Virus record (IMG/VR): IMGVR_UViG_3300049479_000029
Span: 1-34,490 of that record
Strand: one strand, 5' to 3'
DNA: 34,490 nucleotides
Source: a virus
Numbering within the stretch: position 1 is the first letter of the stretch; every line of letters starts with the position of its first letter. Made by a program: the position numbers and the translations under genes. Under the pieces are notes generated by a model. It had not been told where the DNA came from. It worked only from the letters and a program-made list of their open reading frames with translations, and made no database searches. Positions 22,361 through 29,668 of this stretch are shown in pieces.

Positions 22361-22391
22361 TAAAAGAAAAAGGGGGCTTTATCGGCCCCCT
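22361..22391 (-). terminator. Rho-independent terminator of the ArdC operon
   Basis: On the minus strand a perfect 7-bp stem AGGGGGC / GCCCCCT (22385-22391 and 22371-22377, 7-base loop) is followed by TTTTTCTTTT. It lies 24 bases past the stop of the ArdC-like gene. In the plus direction the stem is followed by TAATTCGTTT, so it may also weakly stop the rightward early transcript. The rest of the gap 22306-22414 holds nothing else that I can see. Confidence 0.85.
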
Positions 22392-22414
22392 AATTCGTTT
22401 CTATATCCTTTCAA

Positions 22415-23314
22415 TTATGCGGCCAACGCTTCCGGCTGGGTTTCCGCTTTCAGAATGTATTGCATAGCCTTTGTCGCTAGGCTTGCGGCTGAGAAGATGG
22501 CGTTTTTATTGCCATTAAGAACCCGCAACCAGCCGTCAATGTATTGAGCATGGTCTATCCGTGGTTCATTCTCAATGCCTAGCGAGGAACAAAGGAACGC
22601 GGCTCCAAGCTCGGCCACCAATTCCTCAAAGGCATAGGCATCATCTCCGAATCGCTTGCCCTTAGTCCGGTTCAAACGTGCCTCGGCCCCTGACCAGTGG
22701 GTGAGTTCATGCAAGAGCGTTGAGTAGTAGGCTTGTGTTGGATCGTGCTCTGGTGTCTGTTTGAAGCGCCATTGATCAGGCATATAGATTGCATCGGTTG
22801 AGGGTCTATAAAAAGCCCGTGAGCCCCCTTCAATGATCTCGGCCCCCGTTGCCTTAATCGCTTGATCGGCGTTCTCGATCCGTTGAACTAGGTTCTCGGG
22901 TATCGTTTCCGGTTCACCGTTGGCTTTGTATCCGTCAACTTGATCGGCATTGAAAAGGAAAAAGGGCTTGGCAAACAGAAAAGCCTTTGTTTCATCTTCC
23001 CCTTGCTCATTCTGTTTTGTCTTAATGCCTTGTGAGAAATAGGCGCAATGAACCGATTTCTCACCCTTCCGAACCGTGGCCCCTACGGATTGCCAATGCT
23101 TGAAAGTTGCCCATTCATTCGATGAATAACCACGGTCACGTTGCTCAATCCATAAATTTAGAACGTTGGCTCCTGAATAGGTATTCTTTGAGATCGGATT
23201 GTGAGGCAATGCCGAGCATACACCGGAACGATGCCAAGGCATCTGAAATTCCCCTGCTCCGGCTTCGATTGCGGCCACGATCTTGTTAGTGATGGTCTCT
23301 TGAATGTTAGACAT
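22415..23314 (-). CDS. ArdC-like antirestriction protein with zincin metallopeptidase domain
   Basis: 299 residues. Residues about 1-125 form the ArdC-type N-terminal single-strand DNA-binding domain (P-W-H-R-S, Y-S-G-A-N-V-L-N-L-W, W-A-T-F-K-H-W-Q-S-V-G-A-T-V-R-K-G-E-K-S). The C-terminal zincin domain has H-E-L-T-H at 202-206 and E-E-L-V-A-E near 230-235 as metal ligands. ArdC proteins from conjugative plasmids protect incoming DNA against type I and type II restriction. Ribosome site AGGTG. It is the last gene of a leftward operon with two small proteins, with its own terminator. Confidence 0.88.
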   Translation of the reverse strand: MSNIQETITNKIVAAIEAGAGEFQMPWHRSGVCSALPHNPISKNTYSGANVLNLWIEQRDRGYSSNEWATFKHWQSVGATVRKGEKSVHCAYFSQGIKTKQNEQGEDETKAFLFAKPFFLFNADQVDGYKANGEPETIPENLVQRIENADQAIKATGAEIIEGGSRAFYRPSTDAIYMPDQWRFKQTPEHDPTQAYYSTLLHELTHWSGAEARLNRTKGKRFGDDAYAFEELVAELGAAFLCSSLGIENEPRIDHAQYIDGWLRVLNGNKNAIFSAASLATKAMQYILKAETQPEALAA

Positions 23315-23325
23315 TTGTGCACCTA

Positions 23326-23424
23326 TCAGTTGTAAAAGAGATGAATTGTGAGGAAAAAGAAAGCAATTCCGGCCATGAATACAGGAAAAGCGATCAATTC
23401 GAGGATAAATTCGAGCTTGCTCAT
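23326..23424 (-). CDS. Single-span membrane microprotein, 32 residues
   Basis: Begins M-S-K-L-E-F-I-L-E-L and is then almost entirely hydrophobic (I-A-F-P-V-F-M-A-G-I-A-F-F-F-L) before H-L-F-Y-N. It overlaps the preceding gene as ATGA and is followed 11 bases later by the ArdC start, so it is part of a three-gene transcript. Its function is unknown; small membrane proteins beside antirestriction genes are common on plasmids. Confidence 0.5.
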   Translation of the reverse strand: MSKLEFILELIAFPVFMAGIAFFFLTIHLFYN

Positions 23425-23594
23425 AGCTTCACCTGCTCAACTTGAACGGTGTAGCCGAGAGCTTTGATCTGTTCGATTGCGTAGCGTGTCAGCGTTTTCG
23501 TGCCAGTGAGGTTAGCGAACTTCTTGGCCGTGCCGCAAACGGGGTAAATCGTTTCGTTGCCGTAAACATTCTTGATTGAGACTGTGATGGTCAT
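23421..23594 (-). CDS. Small protein of the ArdC operon, 57 residues
   Basis: Begins M-T-I-T-V-S-I-K-N-V-Y-G-N-E-T-I-Y-P-V-C and continues with L-T-G-T-K-T-L-T-R-Y-A-I-E-Q-I-K-A-L-G-Y. It is a compact beta-alpha pattern found in small accessory proteins of alphaproteobacterial plasmids. AAAGGA precedes the ATG at good spacing. First gene of the leftward ArdC operon. I do not know its function. Confidence 0.6.
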   Translation of the reverse strand: MTITVSIKNVYGNETIYPVCGTAKKFANLTGTKTLTRYAIEQIKALGYTVQVEQVKL

Positions 23595-23694
23595 TTGTGC
23601 AATCCTTTGTGCATTGGTGACGCTGACAGAATGTCAAGATTGATTGGATTAGTCAATAGGGTTATTAAAAAAAAGATTAGAATATTATAAGGCT
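23595..23694. promoter_or_regulatory. Divergent control region between the ArdC operon and the Rep-like gene
   Basis: A 100-base AT-rich gap. TGACA-GAA-TGTCA (23624-23628 and 23632-23636) is a perfect short inverted repeat, a candidate operator. On the minus strand TTGACT (23656-23651) with CATTCT 17 bases on is a possible leftward promoter overlapping that repeat. On the plus strand TATTAT (23683-23688) is a good -10 without a good -35. TGCACAAA occurs twice on the minus strand just before the 57-residue gene and again before the ArdC gene. Confidence 0.45.
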
Positions 23695-24408
23695 TTGAAA
23701 TTGCTAAAGAAACGGCGTAACGCAAACGGGGTAAAGTATATTTCCCGAATAGTGGACGGTGAAAATCATAGGGGCCGCCCGTCAAATAAGAGATACGCAA
23801 TCATTCCGGCGAGGGCACTAAGTGACCCGAACGTCGCACCGTATGATCTCTTGGTTCTTGGCACCCTTGGCCTGTTTGTCAGCCGTTCCGGTGTCTCATT
23901 TCCAACGATTGAGACCATAAGAGCATACACTGGCCTAAGTAGATCGAGCATCCTCAATGCTCTCAAAAGGCTCACAATTCACGGGTTAATCAGGAAACTA
24001 CAACAAAAGCGCTTTCCCTCGCAAACCTCCAAATGGCTAACTAATCGCTATCAGGTAATGTTCAAGGCAGACGATCCGCTTCCAACGGATGAAGACCTAA
24101 TAGCGTCGATACCATACGCGACAGATACGTTTGAAACTTATGCTCAAAGTGAGACTAAGCTACTGATCGCTAAGGCAGAAGAACCGGATGAACAGACGGA
24201 AAAGGCAAAGGGGATTGAAAGGGGTATAAGGTCAATGGCTAACACATACGGTTGTCAGATAACCATCGATCCTCAATCGCTCACAACGCTATCGGAAAAA
24301 GACGTAACAACCGAACAAATCGCGCTTGCTTTTCGCTCACATCTATCGCGCTTTGGATCGTTACCACCGTCACTTGCGGTGCTCATACAACGAGGGTGCT
24401 TTGCGTGA
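23695..24408 (+). CDS. Winged-helix Rep-like protein
   Basis: 237 residues from a TTG with AAGG upstream (a second TTG is 6 bases on). The start M-K-L-L-K-K-R-R is basic. Residues about 28-125 form a winged-helix domain: Y-A-I-I-P-A-R-A-L, L-L-V-L-G-T-L-G-L-F, F-P-T-I-E-T-I-R-A-Y-T-G-L-S-R-S-S-I-L-N-A-L-K-R-L (HTH), then a basic wing and N-R-Y-Q-V. This is the architecture of plasmid and phage replication initiators and also of transcription regulators. The last 70 residues are a helical domain. It sits back-to-back with ArdC and ends at its own terminator. Confidence 0.65.
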   Translation: MKLLKKRRNANGVKYISRIVDGENHRGRPSNKRYAIIPARALSDPNVAPYDLLVLGTLGLFVSRSGVSFPTIETIRAYTGLSRSSILNALKRLTIHGLIRKLQQKRFPSQTSKWLTNRYQVMFKADDPLPTDEDLIASIPYATDTFETYAQSETKLLIAKAEEPDEQTEKAKGIERGIRSMANTYGCQITIDPQSLTTLSEKDVTTEQIALAFRSHLSRFGSLPPSLAVLIQRGCFA

Positions 24409-24433
24409 AGGGCACTATCCCTCCCCCCGGGGT

Positions 24434-24470
24434 CGGCCTCTACTGCGGGGTAGGCCGCTCAATTTTTTTT
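24434..24470 (+). terminator. Rho-independent terminator after the Rep-like gene
   Basis: The stem CGGC(CT)CTAC / GTAGGCCG (24434-24443 and 24450-24457) has eight pairs with a two-base bulge (an alternative is a six-pair CGGCCT/AGGCCG stem). It is followed by CTCAA and a T8 run at 24463-24470. It isolates the Rep-like gene from the terminase operon. Confidence 0.75.
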
Positions 24471-24596
24471 CAATTTTCGGAGAACGTGTTTAAGCTAAGT
24501 TACGATGTATCCCCTCACGGGGATAACTAAGGGGGTTCGCGGTGTCTAAGTCAATATCTGTCAAGGTAGTTTCAGACGTGCTCCACAGGAGACTTC
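24471..24596 (+). promoter_or_regulatory. Gap upstream of terS, with perfect inverted repeat
   Basis: No gene fits. TATCCCC-TCAC-GGGGATA (24508-24514 and 24519-24525) is a perfect 7-bp hairpin. Its reverse arm GTTATCCCC partly resembles a DnaA box. A GC palindrome CCCCGGGG lies a little upstream at 24425-24432. Regions just before terS often hold the packaging site (cos or pac), and a late promoter is needed here, but no clear -35/-10 pair is visible. AGGAGA at the end is the terS ribosome site. Confidence 0.4.
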
Positions 24597-25004
24597 ATGG
24601 GTAGAGTTAGGATAATGAGGAAATCGGTCTCCACTGGTTCAGAAGACAAGCGGGAAGCTGTTCTGAATGAGATTGAGGCCATTGGATCGGCAGCCATTAC
24701 GGATGTCCTGTCTTGGGACTCCACTGGTAATGTGATGGTAAAGAACTCCTACGACTTGCCTTTGCACGTCCAGAAGTCGATCAAGAAGGTTAAAGTCACA
24801 CCGACCAAGGATGGTAATGCTATCGAAGTCGAAATGCACGACAAATTGTCTGCTCTTCGCCTTCTCAGTAAACATCACGGCCTATTAGAAATCGGGTCGG
24901 ACGAGCAACGACCGTCTATCCTCGGTATCAATATCCGTGGACCGCAAGCCACAACAACCTATGAGATCAAGCATGAAAGCGCCGAAGAAGAAGTCCCGGA
25001 ATGA
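24597..25004 (+). CDS. terS: Terminase small subunit-like protein, short
   Basis: 135 residues. The pattern I-T-D-V-L-S-W-D-S-T-G-N-V-M-V-K-N-S-Y-D-L-P-x-x-V-Q-K-S-I-K-K-V-K-V, then a conserved H-D-K-L-S-A-L-R-L-L-S-K-H-H-G-L-L at about 80-97, is the C-terminal half of Terminase_2-type small subunits. The usual N-terminal HTH of about 50 residues is missing: only 20 residues precede the conserved part. No in-frame upstream start gives it back. It may be a naturally short form, or the DNA-binding function may be elsewhere. AGGAGA ribosome site. Its end overlaps the TerL gene by 32 bases. Confidence 0.75.
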   Translation: MGRVRIMRKSVSTGSEDKREAVLNEIEAIGSAAITDVLSWDSTGNVMVKNSYDLPLHVQKSIKKVKVTPTKDGNAIEVEMHDKLSALRLLSKHHGLLEIGSDEQRPSILGINIRGPQATTTYEIKHESAEEEVPE

Positions 25005-26520
25005 AGCCGCAGAGTCTTTCGCCGCCGCTGGCCTAGACCTCGACTTCTCGCAAGCCCCGACCACTTGGAAGTTCCTGAATAACGATGCCTTCTTCCGTGG
25101 GCTCCTCGGCCCTGTCGGTAGTGGTAAAAGCTATGCCTGTGCTGCCGAGATATTCCTGAAAGCCGTCCAGCAAAGGCCGTCTCCGGTCGATAATACGCGC
25201 TATACGCGGTTCGTCATCGTCCGTAACTCGTATCCTGAGTTGCGAACCACTACGATCAAGACTTGGCAAAACCTGTTTCCAGAGGATGTTTGGGGGCCAA
25301 TGCGCTGGTCCCCTCCGATTACACACCATCTGAAGCTGCCGGGTCGGGATGGAATCCCCGGAGTTGACTGCGAAGTTATATTTTTAGCCCTCGATCAGCC
25401 AAAGGATGTCCGTAAACTCCTGTCTCTCGAACTCACTGGTGCTTGGGTCAACGAAGCACGGGAACTCCCGCTGGCTGTTATTCAGGGCCTAACACACCGC
25501 GTTGGTCGTTTTCCGACTAAACTCCACGGTGGTCCCACATGGCGTGGTATTTGGGCTGATACGAACCCGATGGACACCGACCATTGGTGGTATAGATTGT
25601 CCGAAAAAGAGCCGATTCGTGGTAAATACGAGTGGAAATTCTTCAAGCAACCACCCGGAATGGTCGAAGTGCCAGCCGATCATCCCGGTGCAATACCAGC
25701 CGCCGGGAAGCACTGGACCTTAAATGATACAGCCGAGAACTTGAATAACCTTCCTCCCGGTTATTACGAGCAACAACTCGGTGGCAAGAACCTCGATTGG
25801 ATCAAATGCTATGTCGGTGGCCAATATGTCTATGTTCAAGAAGGAAAGGCCGTCTGGCCCGAATACACAGACTCCCTTATGGTCGTTGATAAGCTCGATT
25901 ATGACCCAGCAGTCCCGCTACAAATTGGATTAGACTTTGGACTGACTCCGGCAGCTGTCTTCGGCCAGAAGATGCGTAATGGCCGCTGGCATATCCTTCA
26001 CGAAATCGTCTCGTTCTCGATGGGCCTCGAAAGATTCGGCCAGATCATGATGCACGATGTCATGACGCACTTCCCAAAGGCCCAACTCTTCATCTGGGGC
26101 GATCCGGCTGGTGTGGCCCGTGATGGTATTTTCGAGGTAACAGCCTTTGATTACCTCAAGACCCTTGGTCTAAATGCCCAACCGACCGCATCGAACGACT
26201 TTATGGTTCGCCGTGAAGCTGGCGCATTACCCATGCAGAGACTCATAGATGGAAAACCCGGACTTATCCTCGACTCAGGATGCCAAAGACTCAGAAAAAG
26301 CCTCGCCGGGGGATACCATTTTAAGAGAGTGGGGGTCGGTGGAGGCACAGATAGATTCCGTGATGCACCGAACAAGAATGAACATTCTCATATCGGGGAC
26401 GCTTTTGGGTATCTTATGCTTGGCGGTGGCGAGTTTAGGACTTTGACCCGTGGCCACCACATCGGTGGCAAACTGTTCTCGACCGCACAGGCCAACACGG
26501 ACTTTGACATATTCGCATGA
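24973..26520 (+). CDS. terL: Terminase large subunit
   Basis: 515 residues from the ATG at 24973 (in-frame ATGs at 24937 and 24961 are alternatives; none has a strong ribosome site). Walker A is G-P-V-G-S-G-K-S at 46-53. L-T-G-A-W-V-N-E-A near 157-165 is the Walker B region with the catalytic Glu. The C-terminal nuclease domain shows Q-I-G-L-D-F-G-L-T-P, I-W-G-D-P-A-G and H-I-G-D-A-F-G-Y, which give the metal-binding Asp residues. It drives ATP-dependent DNA packaging into proheads and cuts the genome. Confidence 0.93.
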   Translation: MKAPKKKSRNEAAESFAAAGLDLDFSQAPTTWKFLNNDAFFRGLLGPVGSGKSYACAAEIFLKAVQQRPSPVDNTRYTRFVIVRNSYPELRTTTIKTWQNLFPEDVWGPMRWSPPITHHLKLPGRDGIPGVDCEVIFLALDQPKDVRKLLSLELTGAWVNEARELPLAVIQGLTHRVGRFPTKLHGGPTWRGIWADTNPMDTDHWWYRLSEKEPIRGKYEWKFFKQPPGMVEVPADHPGAIPAAGKHWTLNDTAENLNNLPPGYYEQQLGGKNLDWIKCYVGGQYVYVQEGKAVWPEYTDSLMVVDKLDYDPAVPLQIGLDFGLTPAAVFGQKMRNGRWHILHEIVSFSMGLERFGQIMMHDVMTHFPKAQLFIWGDPAGVARDGIFEVTAFDYLKTLGLNAQPTASNDFMVRREAGALPMQRLIDGKPGLILDSGCQRLRKSLAGGYHFKRVGVGGGTDRFRDAPNKNEHSHIGDAFGYLMLGGGEFRTLTRGHHIGGKLFSTAQANTDFDIFA

Positions 26521-27050
26521 TGCCGGATCAAAAGATTATCGGATCAGCGCAGTTCCCAATGACATGGATACCGACCGAGTTCCATGTGAAACACATTCAT
26601 GACATGGAATTGTCTGATTTAGACCAAAGAACGGTCGCGGCTTATGACAATTTCGATGAGGTCGTAACAGCCTATGCGAATAATTTCTACGCATTTTCTG
26701 TATTTTTAGACGGAAAACCAGTAGCTGCCTATCTACTCTTCAATCTTTGGCCGGGAAATTGGGAAGTGACGGTCTTCAAGGACAAGAACTTCGCCAACGA
26801 GAATATCGTTACCTTTACCCGATGCAGTCGCCGGATGATCGAACACATCTCTAGGCTCGATAATGTGCGTCGTTTGCAGATAACCGTCAGAGATGATAAT
26901 CCTAGTGCCCTGCGCTGGGCAGAGTTGATCGGATTTCGCCATGAGGCGTTCCTAGAGGCGTATGCCCCAGACGGGTGTGATGCTCATATTTTTAAGAGGT
27001 TGAATCATGGGATTCATAGCACAAGCTCTCGGACTCGGCGGCGGCGGTGA
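26517..27050 (+). CDS. GNAT-like protein
   Basis: 177 residues, overlapping the TerL stop as ATGA. The protein has a GNAT-like beta-sheet core (A-F-S-V-F-L-D-G-K-P-V-A-A-Y-L-L-F, then W-E-V-T-V-F-K-D) and the typical C-terminal motif D-D-N-P-S-A-L-R-W-A-E-L-I-G-F-R-H-E-A. The acetyl-CoA loop Q/R-x-x-G-x-G/A is not evident, so catalysis is uncertain. Such proteins are commonly encoded beside the terminase or portal in podoviruses. The last 44 bases overlap the next gene and yield an Arg/Ser-rich tail. Confidence 0.7.
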   Translation: MMPDQKIIGSAQFPMTWIPTEFHVKHIHDMELSDLDQRTVAAYDNFDEVVTAYANNFYAFSVFLDGKPVAAYLLFNLWPGNWEVTVFKDKNFANENIVTFTRCSRRMIEHISRLDNVRRLQITVRDDNPSALRWAELIGFRHEAFLEAYAPDGCDAHIFKRLNHGIHSTSSRTRRRR

Positions 27051-27252
27051 CAGTGGTGCATCGGCTGCCCAACAACGTCAGATGGAAATTCAGCAGAAGC
27101 AAGAAGAGCGTTTGAATGCTCAGGAATCGGCTCAGGGCGCTGCGCTTGCTGCATCTATGCGCGCTCGTATGCGTGGCGGCTATCGTCAGTTGCTTTCGCC
27201 AGAGCGCATTGCTCCTGAAACTGGTCTCCCGACAAAACTCAGTGGTCTCTAA
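27007..27252 (+). CDS. Small Gln/Ala-rich structural-type protein
   Basis: 81 residues. It has a Gly-rich N-terminus (A-L-G-L-G-G-G-G-D-S-G), a Gln/Arg/Ala helix (A-A-Q-Q-R-Q-M-E-I-Q-Q-K-Q) and ends R-Q-L-L-S-P-E-R-I-A-P-E-T-G-L. It starts inside the GNAT-like gene (44-base overlap) with AGAGG upstream and shares one base with the next ATG. Small proteins of this composition occur between terminase and portal in several podoviruses; it may be a minor head protein. Confidence 0.55.
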   Translation: MGFIAQALGLGGGGDSGASAAQQRQMEIQQKQEERLNAQESAQGAALAASMRARMRGGYRQLLSPERIAPETGLPTKLSGL

Positions 27253-27557
27253 TGGTCGCTAAGAAGTATCAGAACCCGAAAGGTGGACTCAATGCCGCTG
27301 GCCGAGCTTTCTTTAAGCGCACTGAAGGTTCTAATCTCAAGGCTCCTGTCAAAGGCGCTCCTAAATCACGCGCAGAACTTGGTCGCAAAGCTAGTTTCTT
27401 GGCTAGAATGGCTGGTGTCAAAGGCCCAGATCGTGATGAGAAAGGTCGCCCAACTCGGAAACTTCTTGCATTGAGAGCTTGGGGAGCCACCTCAACCGCT
27501 GATGCAAAGAAGAAGGCAGCCGCCTTGAGTGCGCGTATCAAGAACATGAAGGACTGA
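27252..27557 (+). CDS. Small basic protein (DUF6321-like)
   Basis: 101 residues, very basic (Lys/Arg about a quarter), with Y-Q-N-P-K-G-G-L-N-A-A-G-R-A-F-F-K, K-S-R-A-E-L-G-R-K-A-S-F-L-A-R-M-A-G and D-E-K-G-R-P-T-R-K-L-L-A-L-R-A-W-G. This pattern belongs to a small phage family of unknown function annotated as DUF6321. The charge suggests nucleic-acid contact, for example with packaged DNA. It starts at TAATG. Confidence 0.65.
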   Translation: MVAKKYQNPKGGLNAAGRAFFKRTEGSNLKAPVKGAPKSRAELGRKASFLARMAGVKGPDRDEKGRPTRKLLALRAWGATSTADAKKKAAALSARIKNMKD

Positions 27558-27559
27558 TC

Positions 27560-27733
27560 ATGAAAGAAGTTTGGGATAAGGAGCGTCCTAAGTCTCTCGG
27601 TAAGAGCAAGAAGCTCACACCAGAGCAAAAGGAGCACGCTAAACGTATGGCTAAGAAGGCTGGCCGTCCGTATCCAAACCTGATCGACAATATGCGTGCT
27701 TCCATGATGAAGGAGAAGAAGGATGCCTCTTAA
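27560..27733 (+). CDS. Small basic protein, 57 residues
   Basis: Begins [21 protein letters not shown] and has K-M-x-K-type basic helices around [24 protein letters not shown] ribosome site. Similar short Lys-rich proteins with the A-G-R-P-Y-P-N motif are common in phage head modules. The end overlaps the next gene by 11 bases. Confidence 0.6.
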   Translation: MKEVWDKERPKSLGKSKKLTPEQKEHAKRMAKKAGRPYPNLIDNMRASMMKEKKDAS

Positions 27734-27854
27734 GTCAGGCTCGTCTCAGAAGGTAATCTCGGCAAATATTAAAGCTGAAATGAAGAGCGGCAAGCCCATG
27801 AAACAGGCTGTCGCTATTGCTTTGTCAAAAGCTGGCAAGTCAAAGAAGAAGTGA
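27723..27854 (+). CDS. Small basic protein (DUF6496-like), 43 residues
   Basis: Begins [17 protein letters not shown] and continues with [17 protein letters not shown], the hallmark of the DUF6496 family of tiny phage proteins. AAGGAGAAGAAGG ribosome site inside the previous gene. Last of three consecutive small basic proteins before the portal gene. Confidence 0.7.
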   Translation: MPLKSGSSQKVISANIKAEMKSGKPMKQAVAIALSKAGKSKKK

Positions 27855-27861
27855 GGGTGCT

Positions 27862-29445
27862 ATGGCCAAGATGAGTGTTGAAAACGTAATCAAACGCGCT
27901 AGTCTGGCCGCATCCAAGAAGGACGAGTGGCGCACAATCTATCAGGAGTGCTACGAATACGCACTCCCACAGCGCAATCTCTATGACGGGAACTACGAAG
28001 GCGGCGTTCCGGGTCAGAAGAAGATGCAGAAGGTGTATGACTCGACTGCTATCCATTCGACTCAACGGTTTGCCAATCGTATCCAATCAAGCCTATTCCC
28101 TCCCTATCGGGCTTGGTGCCGTCTTCAGGCTGGTAACGGAATCCCGACGCAACGCCGTGCAGAGGTCCAGACTGTTCTGGATTTTTACAATGAGCGGATG
28201 TTCAACATCCTGCGTCAAACGAACTTTGACTTGTCGATGTCAGAGTTCTTGCTTGATCTGGCCGTTGGCACAGCGATCATGCTCATTCAGCCCGGTGACG
28301 AGAAGGCTCCGATTCGCTTTACAGCGGTGCCGCAATATCTCGTATCGCTGGAAGAAGGGCCGCACGGCACGGTCGATAACGTCTATCGCAAGATGAAGAT
28401 GAAGGGCGATGCCATCTCGTTGCAATGGCCGGATGCCAATATCTCTCCAATATTGCAGCAACAAATCGACCGGAAGCCAACTGATGATGTCGAGTTGCTA
28501 GAGGCAACCGTATTCAACAAGGATACGGGTAGCTACTGCTATTACGTGATCCATGAGAAGCTGAAAATCATGCTCGTTTACCGCGAGATGAAGGTTTCTC
28601 CGTGGATTGTGACCCGCTACATGAAGGTTGCAGGGGAAGTTTACGGTCGTGGCCCATTGATCACGGCTATGCCGGACGTAAAAACCCTGAATAAGACGCT
28701 AGAACTGGTATTGAAGAACGCTTCTTTGGCCGTTTCTGGTGTTTATACAGCGGCAGATGACGGGGTAATCAACCCTCAGAACGTCAAAATCCAACCCGGT
28801 GCAATCATTCCGGTAGCCCGTAACGGTGGACCGCAGGGACCAAGCCTGACACCTTTACCTAAGTCGGCTGATTTCAACGTCGCGCAACTCGTAATCAACG
28901 ATATGCGTATGAATATCAAGAAGATGCTGCTTGATGATACGCTGCCACCTGACAATATGTCAGCCAGATCAGCGACTGAAGTGGTGCAGCGTCGTAACGA
29001 ATTGGCCCAAAACCTCGGTGCTGCCTTTGGCCGCTTGATTACCGAGGCAATGGTTCCGATTGTCAGCCGTATTCTATTCATTATGGACCAGAACGGTGAC
29101 ATCGACTTGCCGCTGAAGATTAATGGTGAGGAAGTTAAGATCGTCCCGATCTCTCCATTGGCTCAGGCGCAGAATATGGAAGAACTGAACGATGTTATGC
29201 AGTTCGTTCAGATCGTCGCTGGCATGGGTCCAGAGGCCATGATGACCATCAAGAAGGATGAGATCATCGACTTCGTGGCTGAACGTCTCGGTGTTCCGGG
29301 TAAACTCCTTACTACGCCGGAAGAGCGTGAGCAGATTGCCCAACAATATGGACAGATGCAGGCAATGGCCCAACAGCAACAGGCTCAGGCCGCAGCACCG
29401 CAAGGCGCTGGCAACCAAGAAGCATTGATGCGCTCATTACAGTGA
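27862..29445 (+). CDS. Portal (head-to-tail connector) protein
   Basis: 527 residues from the ATG at 27862, 7 bases after the previous stop. The N-terminus E-W-R-T-I-Y-Q-E-C-Y-E-Y-A-L-P and D-S-T-A-I-H-S-T-Q-R-F-A-N-R-I-Q-S-S-L-F-P-P matches the Head-tail_con family of podovirus portals. P-R/K-x-x-S-A-T-E-V-like N-M-S-A-R-S-A-T-E-V-V-Q-R (about residues 374-386) is the conserved core helix. The C-terminus is Gln/Ala-rich. Twelve copies form the ring through which DNA enters and leaves. Confidence 0.93.
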   Translation: MAKMSVENVIKRASLAASKKDEWRTIYQECYEYALPQRNLYDGNYEGGVPGQKKMQKVYDSTAIHSTQRFANRIQSSLFPPYRAWCRLQAGNGIPTQRRAEVQTVLDFYNERMFNILRQTNFDLSMSEFLLDLAVGTAIMLIQPGDEKAPIRFTAVPQYLVSLEEGPHGTVDNVYRKMKMKGDAISLQWPDANISPILQQQIDRKPTDDVELLEATVFNKDTGSYCYYVIHEKLKIMLVYREMKVSPWIVTRYMKVAGEVYGRGPLITAMPDVKTLNKTLELVLKNASLAVSGVYTAADDGVINPQNVKIQPGAIIPVARNGGPQGPSLTPLPKSADFNVAQLVINDMRMNIKKMLLDDTLPPDNMSARSATEVVQRRNELAQNLGAAFGRLITEAMVPIVSRILFIMDQNGDIDLPLKINGEEVKIVPISPLAQAQNMEELNDVMQFVQIVAGMGPEAMMTIKKDEIIDFVAERLGVPGKLLTTPEEREQIAQQYGQMQAMAQQQQAQAAAPQGAGNQEALMRSLQ

Positions 29446-29452
29446 GACCTAG

Positions 29453-29668
29453 ATGACAGAACCAAACAAACAGAAGGATTTGGACACCCTTTACGCTCTG
29501 GTGTTCACTTCCGAAGCTGGCGCTAAAGTATTGGCTGACTTAGAAAATCGGTTTCTCGAACAACCGACTTGGTTTCCGGGGGACGAAGCGTCTCATGGCT
29601 TCCATAGAGAAGGCCAAAATAGCGTCGTTCGGCTTATCAAAGAGCGGATCAAACGCGCGAGGACTTAA
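29453..29668 (+). CDS. Bbp19-like small protein
   Basis: 71 residues with L-Y-A-L-V-F-T-S-E-A-G-A-K-V-L-A-D-L-E and a C-terminal H-R-E-G-Q-N-S-V-V-R-L-I-K-E-R-I pattern. This is the arrangement of the small Bbp19-like proteins that sit between portal and scaffold genes in BPP-1-like podoviruses. Role unknown, perhaps in head assembly. Its stop overlaps the scaffold ATG (TTAATGA). Confidence 0.7.
   Translation: MTEPNKQKDLDTLYALVFTSEAGAKVLADLENRFLEQPTWFPGDEASHGFHREGQNSVVRLIKERIKRART

Noticed and set aside
14270-24408. Integrase or attachment site expected for a temperate phage
   Set aside because: No tyrosine or serine recombinase motif and no tRNA-derived repeat was found in the early region.
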